Assembly (NCBI GenBank): GCA_039820405.1
Contig: JBCBQC010000149.1
Span: forward strand, 1 to 10,795
Direction: 5' to 3'
DNA: 10,795 bases
Source: CALLVY01 sp937899855
GTDB taxonomy: Bacteria > Bacteroidota > Bacteroidia > Chitinophagales > Saprospiraceae
Shown here in pieces: positions 1 through 6,324 of the stretch (the first letter of the stretch is position 1; each line of letters starts with the position of its first letter). The notes under the pieces are model-generated. The model ran no database searches and was not told the origin of the DNA. It saw nothing but the letters and a program-made list of their open reading frames with translations. The translations under genes were made by a program, and so were the position numbers.

Positions 1-1
1 C

Positions 2-262
2 GATCAGGTCAATGACGAATTGTTGGTCTTTAGTCATTCCAGCGTCCGCAAGATTCAGTCCTTCCACATCTTTTCACGGTGGGGCGACCTGGTACACCGC
101 TGTGACGGCGTCCTCCCCGATGCGATGGGGGGCAGCTGTGGTTGGGACGGGACACTCAAGGGAAAGGCCCTCGACCCCGCCGTCTTTGTGTATCTCATCA
201 AAATTGAATTGATTGACGGAACCAGCCGGACCCTTACCGGCGATATCACGCTATTGCGTTGA
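2..262 (+). CDS. 3' end of secreted protein with gliding-motility/T9SS-type C-terminal domain (5' end outside window)
   Basis: The frame is open from the window edge to a TGA at 260-262 and gives 86 residues. The pattern fits the gliding-motility-associated C-terminal domain of Bacteroidota type IX secretion cargo: a VND near the start, then SFHIFSRWGDLVH (consensus like IFDRWGNLVFE), GWDGTLKGK, VFVYLIKIELIDG and a final LTGDITLLR. In this family the domain is the signal that sends the protein across the outer membrane through the Por/Spr machinery, and it is usually removed or anchored at the surface. Two cysteines lie in the loop before GWDGT and could form a disulfide. The functional part of the protein lies upstream of the window, so its activity cannot be stated. 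The family call rests on motif recognition by eye but is quite characteristic. Confidence 0.85.
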   Translation, partial: DQVNDELLVFSHSSVRKIQSFHIFSRWGDLVHRCDGVLPDAMGGSCGWDGTLKGKALDPAVFVYLIKIELIDGTSRTLTGDITLLR

Positions 263-285
263 TCCGTTAAATGCCCGTTCCCAGT

Positions 286-318
286 GCCCCGATCTGCTTG
301 CAGGTCGGGGCTTTTTTT
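286..318 (+). terminator. Rho-independent terminator after the T9SS-type gene
   Basis: GCCCCGA (286-292) pairs with TCGGGGC (305-311). The stem continues inward with a T-G wobble and CTGC (294-297) against GCAG (300-303), so almost the whole sequence folds into one hairpin. Seven T residues follow at 312-318. It lies 24 nt after the stop codon at 262 and ahead of the next promoter, so it separates the two transcription units. Confidence 0.92.
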
Positions 319-322
319 GGAG

Positions 323-353
323 TTGCTTAAGTTTTGGACAATGGCTACCTTTA
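323..353 (+). promoter_or_regulatory. Probable Bacteroidota promoter for the 372-2628 operon
   Basis: TTG at 323-325 is followed after 20 nt by TACCTTTA at 346-353, which matches the Bacteroidota -7 consensus TAnnTTTG except at the last base. It lies just after the terminator and 18 nt before the ATG at 372, so the predicted leader is only about 15 nt. The call rests on the consensus match and location only. Confidence 0.55.
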
Positions 354-371
354 TGCAAAACACCATGCCGT

Positions 372-914
372 ATGGAGGACCTCAGAAACCTAAAACGCAA
401 AGTTGAACAGTATCAAGAAATACTGATGAACACCACCAAATACCGTCAGGAATGGAAGGATTCCCTGCGGCAAACCATTCACCAGCAATTGGAAGCCATC
501 ATTCGCGAGACCGGGCTGGAGGCGAGTCTGGAAACCAAGGATCGGGTAGAGAATTTGGAAGGCATCGTACTTTCGCTGGGACAGACCCGGAGTGGCATTT
601 CGGAAAAAGTCAACAATGAAGTCCGCCGTCACCTCATCAAGCACAATGGATCCCTGGTCTACCAGCAATTGTTCAACGGAAAGATCGTGGTGCTGATTAC
701 CTACCCGATGATCGAAGGCTACGGCGATCAGCAGCCACCGCATACCATTGGCATCTACCGTCCCGAAGAAATCAAACCACCTTTCGTGCTCCGCCACCTG
801 GAGGAATTCCTCAAGGAGATCACCATTTGGGAAGATTACGACGACGATCAGCCCACCCAGAAGATTGGCTTCAACATGAACTTTATCGACCCGGCGCCCT
901 CTCCGGAGGGCTAG
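372..914 (+). CDS. Unrecognised 180-residue protein with helical N-terminal half
   Basis: I do not recognise a family. The frame is open further upstream, but that part overlaps the terminator at 286-318 and the promoter at 323-353. The first in-frame ATG after them is at 372 (MEDLRNLKRKVEQYQ), so I take that start. No signal peptide or membrane segment is visible, so the protein is probably cytoplasmic. Roughly residues 1-60 are charged and helix-prone (EDLRNLKRKVEQYQEIL, then WKDSLRQTIHQQLEAII) and may form a coiled coil. The second half looks more globular, with a hydrophobic strand in GKIVVLITYPMI, the segment PHTIGIYRPEEI, an acidic run WEDYDDDQ and an ending NFIDPAPSPEG. Only 24 nt separate its stop from the mtnA-like ATG, so the two are probably co-transcribed. 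The sequence does not show whether it takes part in the same pathway. Confidence 0.8.
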   Translation: MEDLRNLKRKVEQYQEILMNTTKYRQEWKDSLRQTIHQQLEAIIRETGLEASLETKDRVENLEGIVLSLGQTRSGISEKVNNEVRRHLIKHNGSLVYQQLFNGKIVVLITYPMIEGYGDQQPPHTIGIYRPEEIKPPFVLRHLEEFLKEITIWEDYDDDQPTQKIGFNMNFIDPAPSPEG

Positions 915-938
915 CCCTTCACCCACAAATTGCCCTTC

Positions 939-2024
939 ATGAAAATTGACGGCCAGCCCTATCGCTCGATTTGGCTCCACCCCGAGGACGAACGCTGCGT
1001 GCGGATCATCGACCAACGCTTGCTCCCCCATCAGTTACAAATCGAAGACCTGCGCAGCGTCGACGAGGCCGCCCGGGCCATCCGCGAGATGCACGTCCGG
1101 GGCGCCCCCCTCATCGGCGCCACCGCCGCCTATGGCATGTACTTTGCCTGTCTCGAAGGCCAGGACCTCGACCAAGCGGCGGAGCAACTCCGCGCCACCC
1201 GACCCACGGCCGTCGATCTGGCCTGGGCGGTAGAGCGACAGCTCCGAATCCTCCGCCCCCTCACCACCAGTACCGAACGCAGCGCCCGCGCCCTGGCCGA
1301 AGCCCAGCTCATCTGCCAGGAGAGCATCGACTACTGCGCCGCCATCGGCCGTCACGGCCTGCCCCTGATTGAAGCCCTCCACCAGCGAAAAGCCGGCGAA
1401 ACCGTCCACGTCCTCACCCACTGCAACGCGGGCTGGCTGGCCTGCGTCGACCACGGAACGGCCACCGCTCCCCTCTACGCCGCCCACGATGCGGGGATTC
1501 CCATCCACGTCTGGGTCGACGAAACCCGCCCCCGCAACCAAGGGGCCCGACTAACGGCCTGGGAACTGCTCCAGCACGGCGTACCGCACACCATCATCGC
1601 CGACAATGTGGGCGGTCACCTGATGCAGCACGGCCAAGTCGACCTGGTCATCGTCGGGAGTGACCGGACCACCCGGACCGGCGACGTGGCCAATAAGATT
1701 GGCACCTACCTCAAGGCCCTGGCCGCTTACGACAATGGGGTCCCCTTTTACGTCGCCCTCCCCTCCTCCTCCATCGACTGGAAAATCCGGGACGGGCTGG
1801 CGGACATTCCGATTGAGCAGCGGGGGGCCGAAGAAGTCAAATACCTCCAGGGCCTCGACGGCGAGCGCCTCACCAAGGTCTTGCTCACCCCCGAAGCCAG
1901 CCCGGCGGCCAACTACGGCTTTGACGTGACCCCCAGCCGTTTGGTGACGGGGCTGATTACCGAACGGGGCTTTTGCGCCGCGGCGGAAGAAGCCCTGCTT
2001 TCCCTCTTTCCCGAACACCGCTAA
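939..2024 (+). CDS. mtnA: S-methyl-5-thioribose-1-phosphate isomerase-type enzyme (MtnA family, eIF2B-like fold)
   Basis: The family isomerises 5-methylthioribose-1-phosphate to methylthioribulose-1-phosphate in the cytoplasm during methylthioadenosine salvage; some members act on 5-deoxyribose-1-phosphate. The 361-residue product has the usual length. Seen motifs are MHVRGAPLIGATAAYG near residues 50-65, LTHCNAGWLA with C162, GSDRTTRTGDVANKIGTY with D242, and VPFYVALPSSSIDW. C162 and D242 are 80 residues apart, the spacing of the catalytic pair Cys160/Asp240 that I recall for the Bacillus subtilis enzyme. A TTG at 930 is in frame, but the ATG at 939 (MKIDGQPYRS) is a better start. The gene lies 24 nt after the 372-914 gene and 10 nt before a class II aldolase gene. 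GSDRTTRTGD in place of the more common GADRI..NGD marks a variant clade, so the true substrate could differ (deoxyribose- versus methylthioribose-phosphate). Confidence 0.93.
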   Translation: MKIDGQPYRSIWLHPEDERCVRIIDQRLLPHQLQIEDLRSVDEAARAIREMHVRGAPLIGATAAYGMYFACLEGQDLDQAAEQLRATRPTAVDLAWAVERQLRILRPLTTSTERSARALAEAQLICQESIDYCAAIGRHGLPLIEALHQRKAGETVHVLTHCNAGWLACVDHGTATAPLYAAHDAGIPIHVWVDETRPRNQGARLTAWELLQHGVPHTIIADNVGGHLMQHGQVDLVIVGSDRTTRTGDVANKIGTYLKALAAYDNGVPFYVALPSSSIDWKIRDGLADIPIEQRGAEEVKYLQGLDGERLTKVLLTPEASPAANYGFDVTPSRLVTGLITERGFCAAAEEALLSLFPEHR

Positions 2025-2034
2025 TCCACGGGCC

Positions 2035-2628
2035 ATGCTGGACGAAGGCTACATCAAATTCAAGGCCCACTGGCGCGAGTGCCCGCCCCTCCCCGAGGCG
2101 GAAATCGCGGAACTCAACCACTGGCGCGACCAAATGTACCGCGCCCAACTGATCGGTGCCTATCCCGACGGCATTGGCTTTGGCAACATCAGCCGACGCT
2201 ACGCGGGGCGGCAGTTTATCATCAGCGGCTCCAAGACCGGTAACTTTGCCCAACTCGACGCCCGACATTATGCCTTGGTCAGCGATTACAACGTGGAACG
2301 CAACGAGGTCTTTTGCGAGGGGCCCCTGCTGGCTTCCTCCGAGTCGATGAGTCACGCCGTGGTGTACGCGACCTGCCCGGAGGTGCGGGCGGTCATCCAC
2401 GTCCACCACCTGGCGCTGTGGGAAAAGCATTTGCACCGCTTGCCTACGACGTGGGCGGCGGCGGCCTACGGTACGCCGGAGATGGCGCGGGAGATCATCC
2501 GCCTACTGCACGAGTCGACTGTCCGGCGGGAGGAGCAGGTATTGGTGATGGCGGGGCACCGCGAGGGGCTGATTGCTTTTGGCGAGGATTTGGCGGGGGC
2601 GGGGGAGCGCCTGCTGGCGCTGTGTTAA
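2035..2628 (+). CDS. Class II aldolase/adducin-family protein (sugar-phosphate aldolase or MtnB-like dehydratase)
   Basis: The 197-residue cytoplasmic product has the metal site of class II aldolases of the FucA type. E103 in LLASSES, H122 and H124 in IHVHH, and H175 in MAGHREGLIAFG match the catalytic Glu73 and zinc ligands His92, His94 and His155 of fuculose-phosphate aldolase. The Glu-to-His distance (19) and HxH are identical to FucA. GFGNISRR and FIISGSKTGN fit the phosphate-binding GN.S and SG..TG motifs. The ATG lies 10 nt after the mtnA-like stop, so the enzyme very probably acts on the ribulose-1-phosphate product. Two reactions are possible: aldol cleavage to dihydroxyacetone phosphate plus an aldehyde (DHAP shunt), or dehydration as in MtnB. 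Both enzymes share this fold and site, so I do not assign a symbol. The stop is only 5 nt from that of the opposing gene. Confidence 0.88.
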   Translation: MLDEGYIKFKAHWRECPPLPEAEIAELNHWRDQMYRAQLIGAYPDGIGFGNISRRYAGRQFIISGSKTGNFAQLDARHYALVSDYNVERNEVFCEGPLLASSESMSHAVVYATCPEVRAVIHVHHLALWEKHLHRLPTTWAAAAYGTPEMAREIIRLLHESTVRREEQVLVMAGHREGLIAFGEDLAGAGERLLALC

Positions 2629-2633
2629 GCACC

Positions 2634-5357
2634 CTACTTCCCAAAAGCACGTAGCCGGTAAGCCGCCCCCAGAAGAATCACGCGCCCCAGGCGGTTTTGC
2701 TCTACCTCACTGGCTTGTAATCCAGCGGCATTGCGCGAGGGGGCCAGGTCCTCATCCAATAAATTGGTGAGGCGGATAAAGACGTTTAAACGCTCGGCCA
2801 AAAAGCTCCGGTTGATTTCCAGATCGAGGAGGAACAGGTCCGTGCGTTCGTCGAAGAGCGCCGCGCCGTAGTGCTGCCATTCGATTCGACTGCTAAAGGA
2901 CCACTTGGGCAGCAGGTCGATGCGGGTGTCGAGGAAAAAGTCGTGTTGCCAGTAAGTTTGATCAAAGGCTGGATTATCGCTAAAGGACGAGCGATTAAAC
3001 CGCAGCCGGTAGCCCCCGATCCAGTCCAGTTTTTGCTTGAACTTATTTTCCAATTGCAAGGTCTGGTCGATGGTCCAGCCCCGGTTGCGGTCGATGCTTT
3101 CGTTGACTTGTAGCTCGCGTTCGCTAAACTGTCCGTTGCCGCTCAGGCCCAATTTGAGGTCCAGCCCCGAGAAGGGAAAGCGCCAATCGTAGTAGGCGCT
3201 GGCCGTCCAGGCTGCACCGCCGTTGCGGGGGCGGATCAGGGTATTCAACTGCTCGTCGACCCGGGTGACTTCGATGATGTTCCGATCGATCCGTTGGAGG
3301 CGGAGCCCGGCAAAGAGGGAGCGAAAGTAAAAGCGGTTAAAGTTTTGGTACTGTACGCGCCACTCGTGCAGGTATTCCGGGGCCAGTTCGGGATTGCCCT
3401 GATAAAGGTTACTGGGGTCGCGATTGTCGATCGTGGGTTGTAGTTGTCGCAGGTTCGGAATCCGGAGTCGGGTATCGTAATTGAGGCTTAAATTACCGGT
3501 GGTGGAAAGGTCCCAGCGCAGGTTCGCCCGGGGTAAGACGCTAAAAAAACGTCTTCGCCAGTCGGTCCCTTGGTCCCAGGCGCGGTTGTCCAGCCGTACC
3601 GACTGTAGCTCCAACCCCAGGCGATAATCCAGTTTGTTTTTCGCCCCCTGGAATTGCAAGCCGGCCCCCGTTTCTCCAGTCCGGCGCCGAAAGCGATTGG
3701 AGAGTGTCGTGATTTCCTCCTCGCGCTCCGGCTGGCTTTGGTCAAAAAACAATTGCTCGCTGGTATTGCCCTGCCCCCGGTGGCTCAGGGTGAGGGTCAG
3801 GTACTTGGTCTTACCCAGGGGTTCCACGTAATTGACTTCCCCGCCCAACTGCCCGGGCTGGGTAGCGGCTGGCTGGCGCTGGCGGAAGCTTAGGGGCGGC
3901 AGCGATCCCGCTTGGATTTGGTTGTCCACTTGCTGCTCGCTCTTTTGCAGCTGTCCCTGTCCGTCTACCCGAAGCAGGAAAAAGCGGCCCCGTCGGGACA
4001 GTCGTTTGCGGTAGGTCAAACCCAGCTCACTACGCTTCAAATTCCCCCAGCCCGTATTTTGCTGGGTCGTGACGGTGCGGCTTTCCGGGCCCACGAAGGC
4101 CTCACTCCGAGCCCGTAGTCCGTTTTGGTCCGCCGAAAAGAAGGTCTTGACTTGGAGCCGCAAATCCTGGGTGGAGTCGATGATCCCACGGAGCTGTAGG
4201 GACAGGCGGTGGTTGCGCAAGCGCCGGTTTTCCTGCCGTTCCGCAACGGTACGAAAGCTTCCCCCTTCGAGGAGGCGCCGGCTTTGGGCGGTGGTGCTGG
4301 TCTGGTTGTCGCTGTAGTCGAAAAAATAATTCGACCGCCATTGCCAGCGGGGGTTGAAATCGTAATTCAGGTTGAGCCCCCCCGAAGCCAGGGTACTGAT
4401 GCCCGCATTGTCGAGTAAATTGCTGGGCAGGGCACTGGGGTCGAGTTCGCCATTACGCAAGGCATCGACGCCACCCAGAAAGTCCAGGTAGTCGTTGAGC
4501 GAGAAGGCGGGCTCGTTGAGGCTGTTGGCATTGCCGAGGGCCGACAATTGAAGCTTTTCGTTAAAGCGATTGAGGTTGAGGGCCGCCTCCCCCCTCCCCG
4601 GCCAGCCGTAAGCCCCCGAGACCCGACCAAAGAGGCCCTTGTTTTTCCCCGTCTTGATGGCCAGGTTGAGGGTTTTTTCTCCGCGCCCATCATCGATCCC
4701 GGTAAATTCGGAAAAGTCGGAAGCCCGGTCGAAGAGTTGGACCTTGTCGACGATGTCGGCGGGGAGGTTGCGCGAGGCGATTTTGGGATCGTCGTCAAAA
4801 AAGGGCTTGCCATCGACCAGGATGTTTTGAACCTCTTCCCCTTCGGCACGGATCGTCCCATCCCGATCGACTTCGATGCCGGGGAGGCGACGCAGCAGGT
4901 CTTCCACCACAGCATTGGGGCCGGTGGGAAAGGCGGCGGCATTGTATTCGACGGTATCGCCGCGGAGGACGATGGGGATAAAGGTATCGGTAACGGTGGC
5001 CCCCGCCAGGGCGTAGGCAGCGGGGTTGAGAACGATGGAACCCAGGTCCAGTTCCCGGGCGGGCTCCGGCAGGCGGAGGCGGCGTTCGAAGGTGCCGTAA
5101 CCGACGAAGGTGATACGCAGGGTGTAGTCGGTAGCGGGGCGGGCTTGGACCCGAAAAGCGCCCTCGGCATCGGCGATGGCAAAGCTTTGCAGCAGCGAGT
5201 CGCGGGATTGGAGGAGGAGGACGGTGGCGCCCACCAGGGGGCGTTCCAGCGAGTCGAGGACCTGCCCTTGGATATTGTATTCGGCCGTTTGGGCGGAGGT
5301 GGTGGGGGCACTGAAGCCCCCGATCCACCAGCCCAGCAAAAAGAGGATGCGGTACAT
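2634..5357 (-). CDS. Outer-membrane beta-barrel protein with carboxypeptidase-regulatory-like domain (TonB-receptor-like)
   Basis: The 907-residue product begins with a signal peptide ending near residue 23 (APTTSAQ/TAEYN). Residues about 28-110 form a carboxypeptidase-regulatory-like beta-sandwich (YNIQGQVLDSLERPLVGATV, then FVGYGTFERRLRL). About 135-235 is a plug-like segment with VVEDLLRRLPGIEVD, NILVDGKPFF and IVDKVQLFDRASDF, typical of the OMP_b-brl_3-type outer-membrane family of Bacteroidota. The rest alternates as a large beta-barrel with many aromatic strands and ends LLGAAYRLRAFGK. It probably sits in the outer membrane and may transport or sense a ligand; the sequence does not show which. 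No TonB box is evident. The start lies 24 nt after the GLPGLI-family stop, so the two are probably one operon driven from 6193-6221. Such GLPGLI plus barrel pairs are common in the phylum. Confidence 0.9.
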   Translation of the reverse strand: MYRILFLLGWWIGGFSAPTTSAQTAEYNIQGQVLDSLERPLVGATVLLLQSRDSLLQSFAIADAEGAFRVQARPATDYTLRITFVGYGTFERRLRLPEPARELDLGSIVLNPAAYALAGATVTDTFIPIVLRGDTVEYNAAAFPTGPNAVVEDLLRRLPGIEVDRDGTIRAEGEEVQNILVDGKPFFDDDPKIASRNLPADIVDKVQLFDRASDFSEFTGIDDGRGEKTLNLAIKTGKNKGLFGRVSGAYGWPGRGEAALNLNRFNEKLQLSALGNANSLNEPAFSLNDYLDFLGGVDALRNGELDPSALPSNLLDNAGISTLASGGLNLNYDFNPRWQWRSNYFFDYSDNQTSTTAQSRRLLEGGSFRTVAERQENRRLRNHRLSLQLRGIIDSTQDLRLQVKTFFSADQNGLRARSEAFVGPESRTVTTQQNTGWGNLKRSELGLTYRKRLSRRGRFFLLRVDGQGQLQKSEQQVDNQIQAGSLPPLSFRQRQPAATQPGQLGGEVNYVEPLGKTKYLTLTLSHRGQGNTSEQLFFDQSQPEREEEITTLSNRFRRRTGETGAGLQFQGAKNKLDYRLGLELQSVRLDNRAWDQGTDWRRRFFSVLPRANLRWDLSTTGNLSLNYDTRLRIPNLRQLQPTIDNRDPSNLYQGNPELAPEYLHEWRVQYQNFNRFYFRSLFAGLRLQRIDRNIIEVTRVDEQLNTLIRPRNGGAAWTASAYYDWRFPFSGLDLKLGLSGNGQFSERELQVNESIDRNRGWTIDQTLQLENKFKQKLDWIGGYRLRFNRSSFSDNPAFDQTYWQHDFFLDTRIDLLPKWSFSSRIEWQHYGAALFDERTDLFLLDLEINRSFLAERLNVFIRLTNLLDEDLAPSRNAAGLQASEVEQNRLGRVILLGAAYRLRAFGK

Positions 5358-5381
5358 GAGCGGTAGCGTTGAGGAGGAGGT

Positions 5382-6158
5382 TTAATTGCCGGGGGAGCGG
5401 CGAATGATGACGTTGCCACCGTTCGTCCGGCGGCCTCCGAACATTTTTTCCATTTCGGCGATGCGTTGGGCCTGGATGTCGGCCAATTCTTCGGGGCTGA
5501 CGCGCTTGCCCCGGTCGGGACGGCGGATGTTGGCGGGGGGGCTGGTGAGGTCGACGGCGGTGGCGGTGATGGTGGTGCTGGAGCGTTCGCCCGGGCTGCT
5601 CAGGGCGAGGATGGCGCCGGGTAGCCCCACCCATTCTTCTGGCCCGACCGGCTGGGCGATTTGGGGGCTAAACCAGGCGGTGAGCGTACCGCTGGGCGTA
5701 GGGCATTCGGCTTTGATACAGGTGTAGCCCAGGATTTGCTTTTGCTCTCCGGTGATTTTCCAATCCCCGGCCTGGTGCGGACTTTCCACCAAAAATGGTT
5801 TGCCCATCAGGTCGACGGTTTTGACGACCAAGTCGTCCGCAAAGCTGTAGTACAGCACCTCCACCGCGCCCCCACCGCGCCGCATGGTGACGACCTTGAC
5901 CCCGTTCTCCGCTCCGGCGTAGGGACTACTGGCCGTTTCCCCCTCCGCTGGCTTTGCGCGGTACAGGCTCTCGCGGTCGTTAAAGGTCAGTTCGTGGGTC
6001 GACCTCTTTTCCTTGGGCACCAGGTTTTGGTACTGCTGCATTTCGGGGGGCAATTCAACATCGAGGGTGGTCACTTTTTCGTAGCTGATGTAGCCTGCCG
6101 ATTGGGCGGGAAGGGTGAGGCTAGTGCCGAGTAGGGCGATGCAAATCCAGATTTTCAT
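5382..6158 (-). CDS. GLPGLI-family exported protein
   Basis: The 258-residue product has a signal peptide (MKIWICIALLGTSLTLPAQS, cleavage near residue 18-21) and is probably periplasmic. The diagnostic motif appears as EEWVGLPGAIL at about residues 174-184, close to the GLPGLI signature that names this Bacteroidota family. Before it come a beta-rich region starting AGYISYEKVTTLDVE, the family-like WKITGEQKQILGYTCIKA, and AWFSPQIAQPVGPEEW. The tail is charged, with a helix IQAQRIAEMEKMFGG and a Gly/Arg/Asn-rich end. The biochemical role of the family is unknown to me. It lies first in a two-gene operon with the outer-membrane barrel and is divergent from a two-component system, so a role in envelope sensing or in assembly or modification of the barrel protein is plausible but inferred. 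The ATG at 6158 is chosen because it directly precedes the signal peptide. Confidence 0.9.
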   Translation of the reverse strand: MKIWICIALLGTSLTLPAQSAGYISYEKVTTLDVELPPEMQQYQNLVPKEKRSTHELTFNDRESLYRAKPAEGETASSPYAGAENGVKVVTMRRGGGAVEVLYYSFADDLVVKTVDLMGKPFLVESPHQAGDWKITGEQKQILGYTCIKAECPTPSGTLTAWFSPQIAQPVGPEEWVGLPGAILALSSPGERSSTTITATAVDLTSPPANIRRPDRGKRVSPEELADIQAQRIAEMEKMFGGRRTNGGNVIIRRSPGN

Positions 6159-6192
6159 TTTCTAATTTTTTAATTGGTGAATGAATACGGGA

Positions 6193-6221
6193 CAAAGTTA
6201 GGGGCAGCGGCGGGGGGCAAA
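6193..6221 (-). promoter_or_regulatory. Promoter of the GLPGLI/outer-membrane barrel operon
   Basis: Read on the - strand, TTTG (6221-6218) is followed after 17 nt by TAACTTTG (6200-6193), an exact match to TAnnTTTG. Transcription should start near 6189, giving a leader of about 30 nt before the ATG at 6158. The phased GTTAA motifs lie directly upstream of its -33 element. Confidence 0.7.
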
Positions 6222-6259
6222 GGTTAATCAAAGCTTGAATAGCGTTAAATAAGGTTAAT
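6220..6259. promoter_or_regulatory. Three helically phased GTTAA motifs, candidate response-regulator operator
   Basis: GTTAA occurs at 6223-6227, 6244-6248 and 6254-6258, so the starts are 21 and 10 nt apart, about two turns and one turn of the helix. The outer two lie within identical AAGGTTAAT copies (6220-6228 and 6251-6259). OmpR/PhoB-family regulators bind direct repeats spaced 10-11 bp, and the downstream gene at 7603 encodes one. The block sits about 35-70 nt upstream of the predicted start of the - strand operon and 45-80 nt upstream of that of the kinase operon, usual activator positions. The function is inferred. Confidence 0.45.
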
Positions 6260-6287
6260 GGAATACAGCGGAAGGAGCGGAAGGGGG

Positions 6288-6295
6288 TATCTTTG
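6288..6295 (+). promoter_or_regulatory. -7 element of the kinase/regulator operon
   Basis: TATCTTTG matches TAnnTTTG exactly and lies 29 nt before the ATG at 6325. No TTG is found at the usual -33 distance (about 6263-6272), which would fit a promoter that depends on an activator. The element ends on the G of a possible GTG start at 6295, which would then lie upstream of the transcript; this argues for the ATG at 6325. Confidence 0.55.
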
Positions 6296-6324
6296 TGGGG
6301 CAACGATTGGAAAAATCCGTACCC

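Noticed and set aside
930..938. TTG start at 930 for the mtnA-like gene
   Set aside because: It adds only three residues, and the ATG at 939 begins at the usual family N terminus.
390..1031. - strand open frame of 213 codons
   Set aside because: It crosses the end of the 372-914 gene and the start of mtnA in antisense, with no promoter or family resemblance.
4548..5366. Long + strand open frame (about 272 codons) opposite the start of the barrel gene
   Set aside because: It is antisense to a clear signal peptide, regulatory-like domain and plug. Its translation is Gly/Asp/Glu-rich without recognisable motifs, as expected of a shadow in GC-rich DNA.
4367..5634. Overlapping - strand open frames of about 280-350 codons in other phases across the barrel and GLPGLI genes
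   Set aside because: The translations are Pro/Ser/Arg-rich low-complexity sequence, and the true frame has coherent domains.
6295..6324. GTG start at 6295 for the histidine kinase
   Set aside because: The GTG shares its G with the TATCTTTG -7 element, so it should lie upstream of the transcript start. ATG 6325 is preferred.
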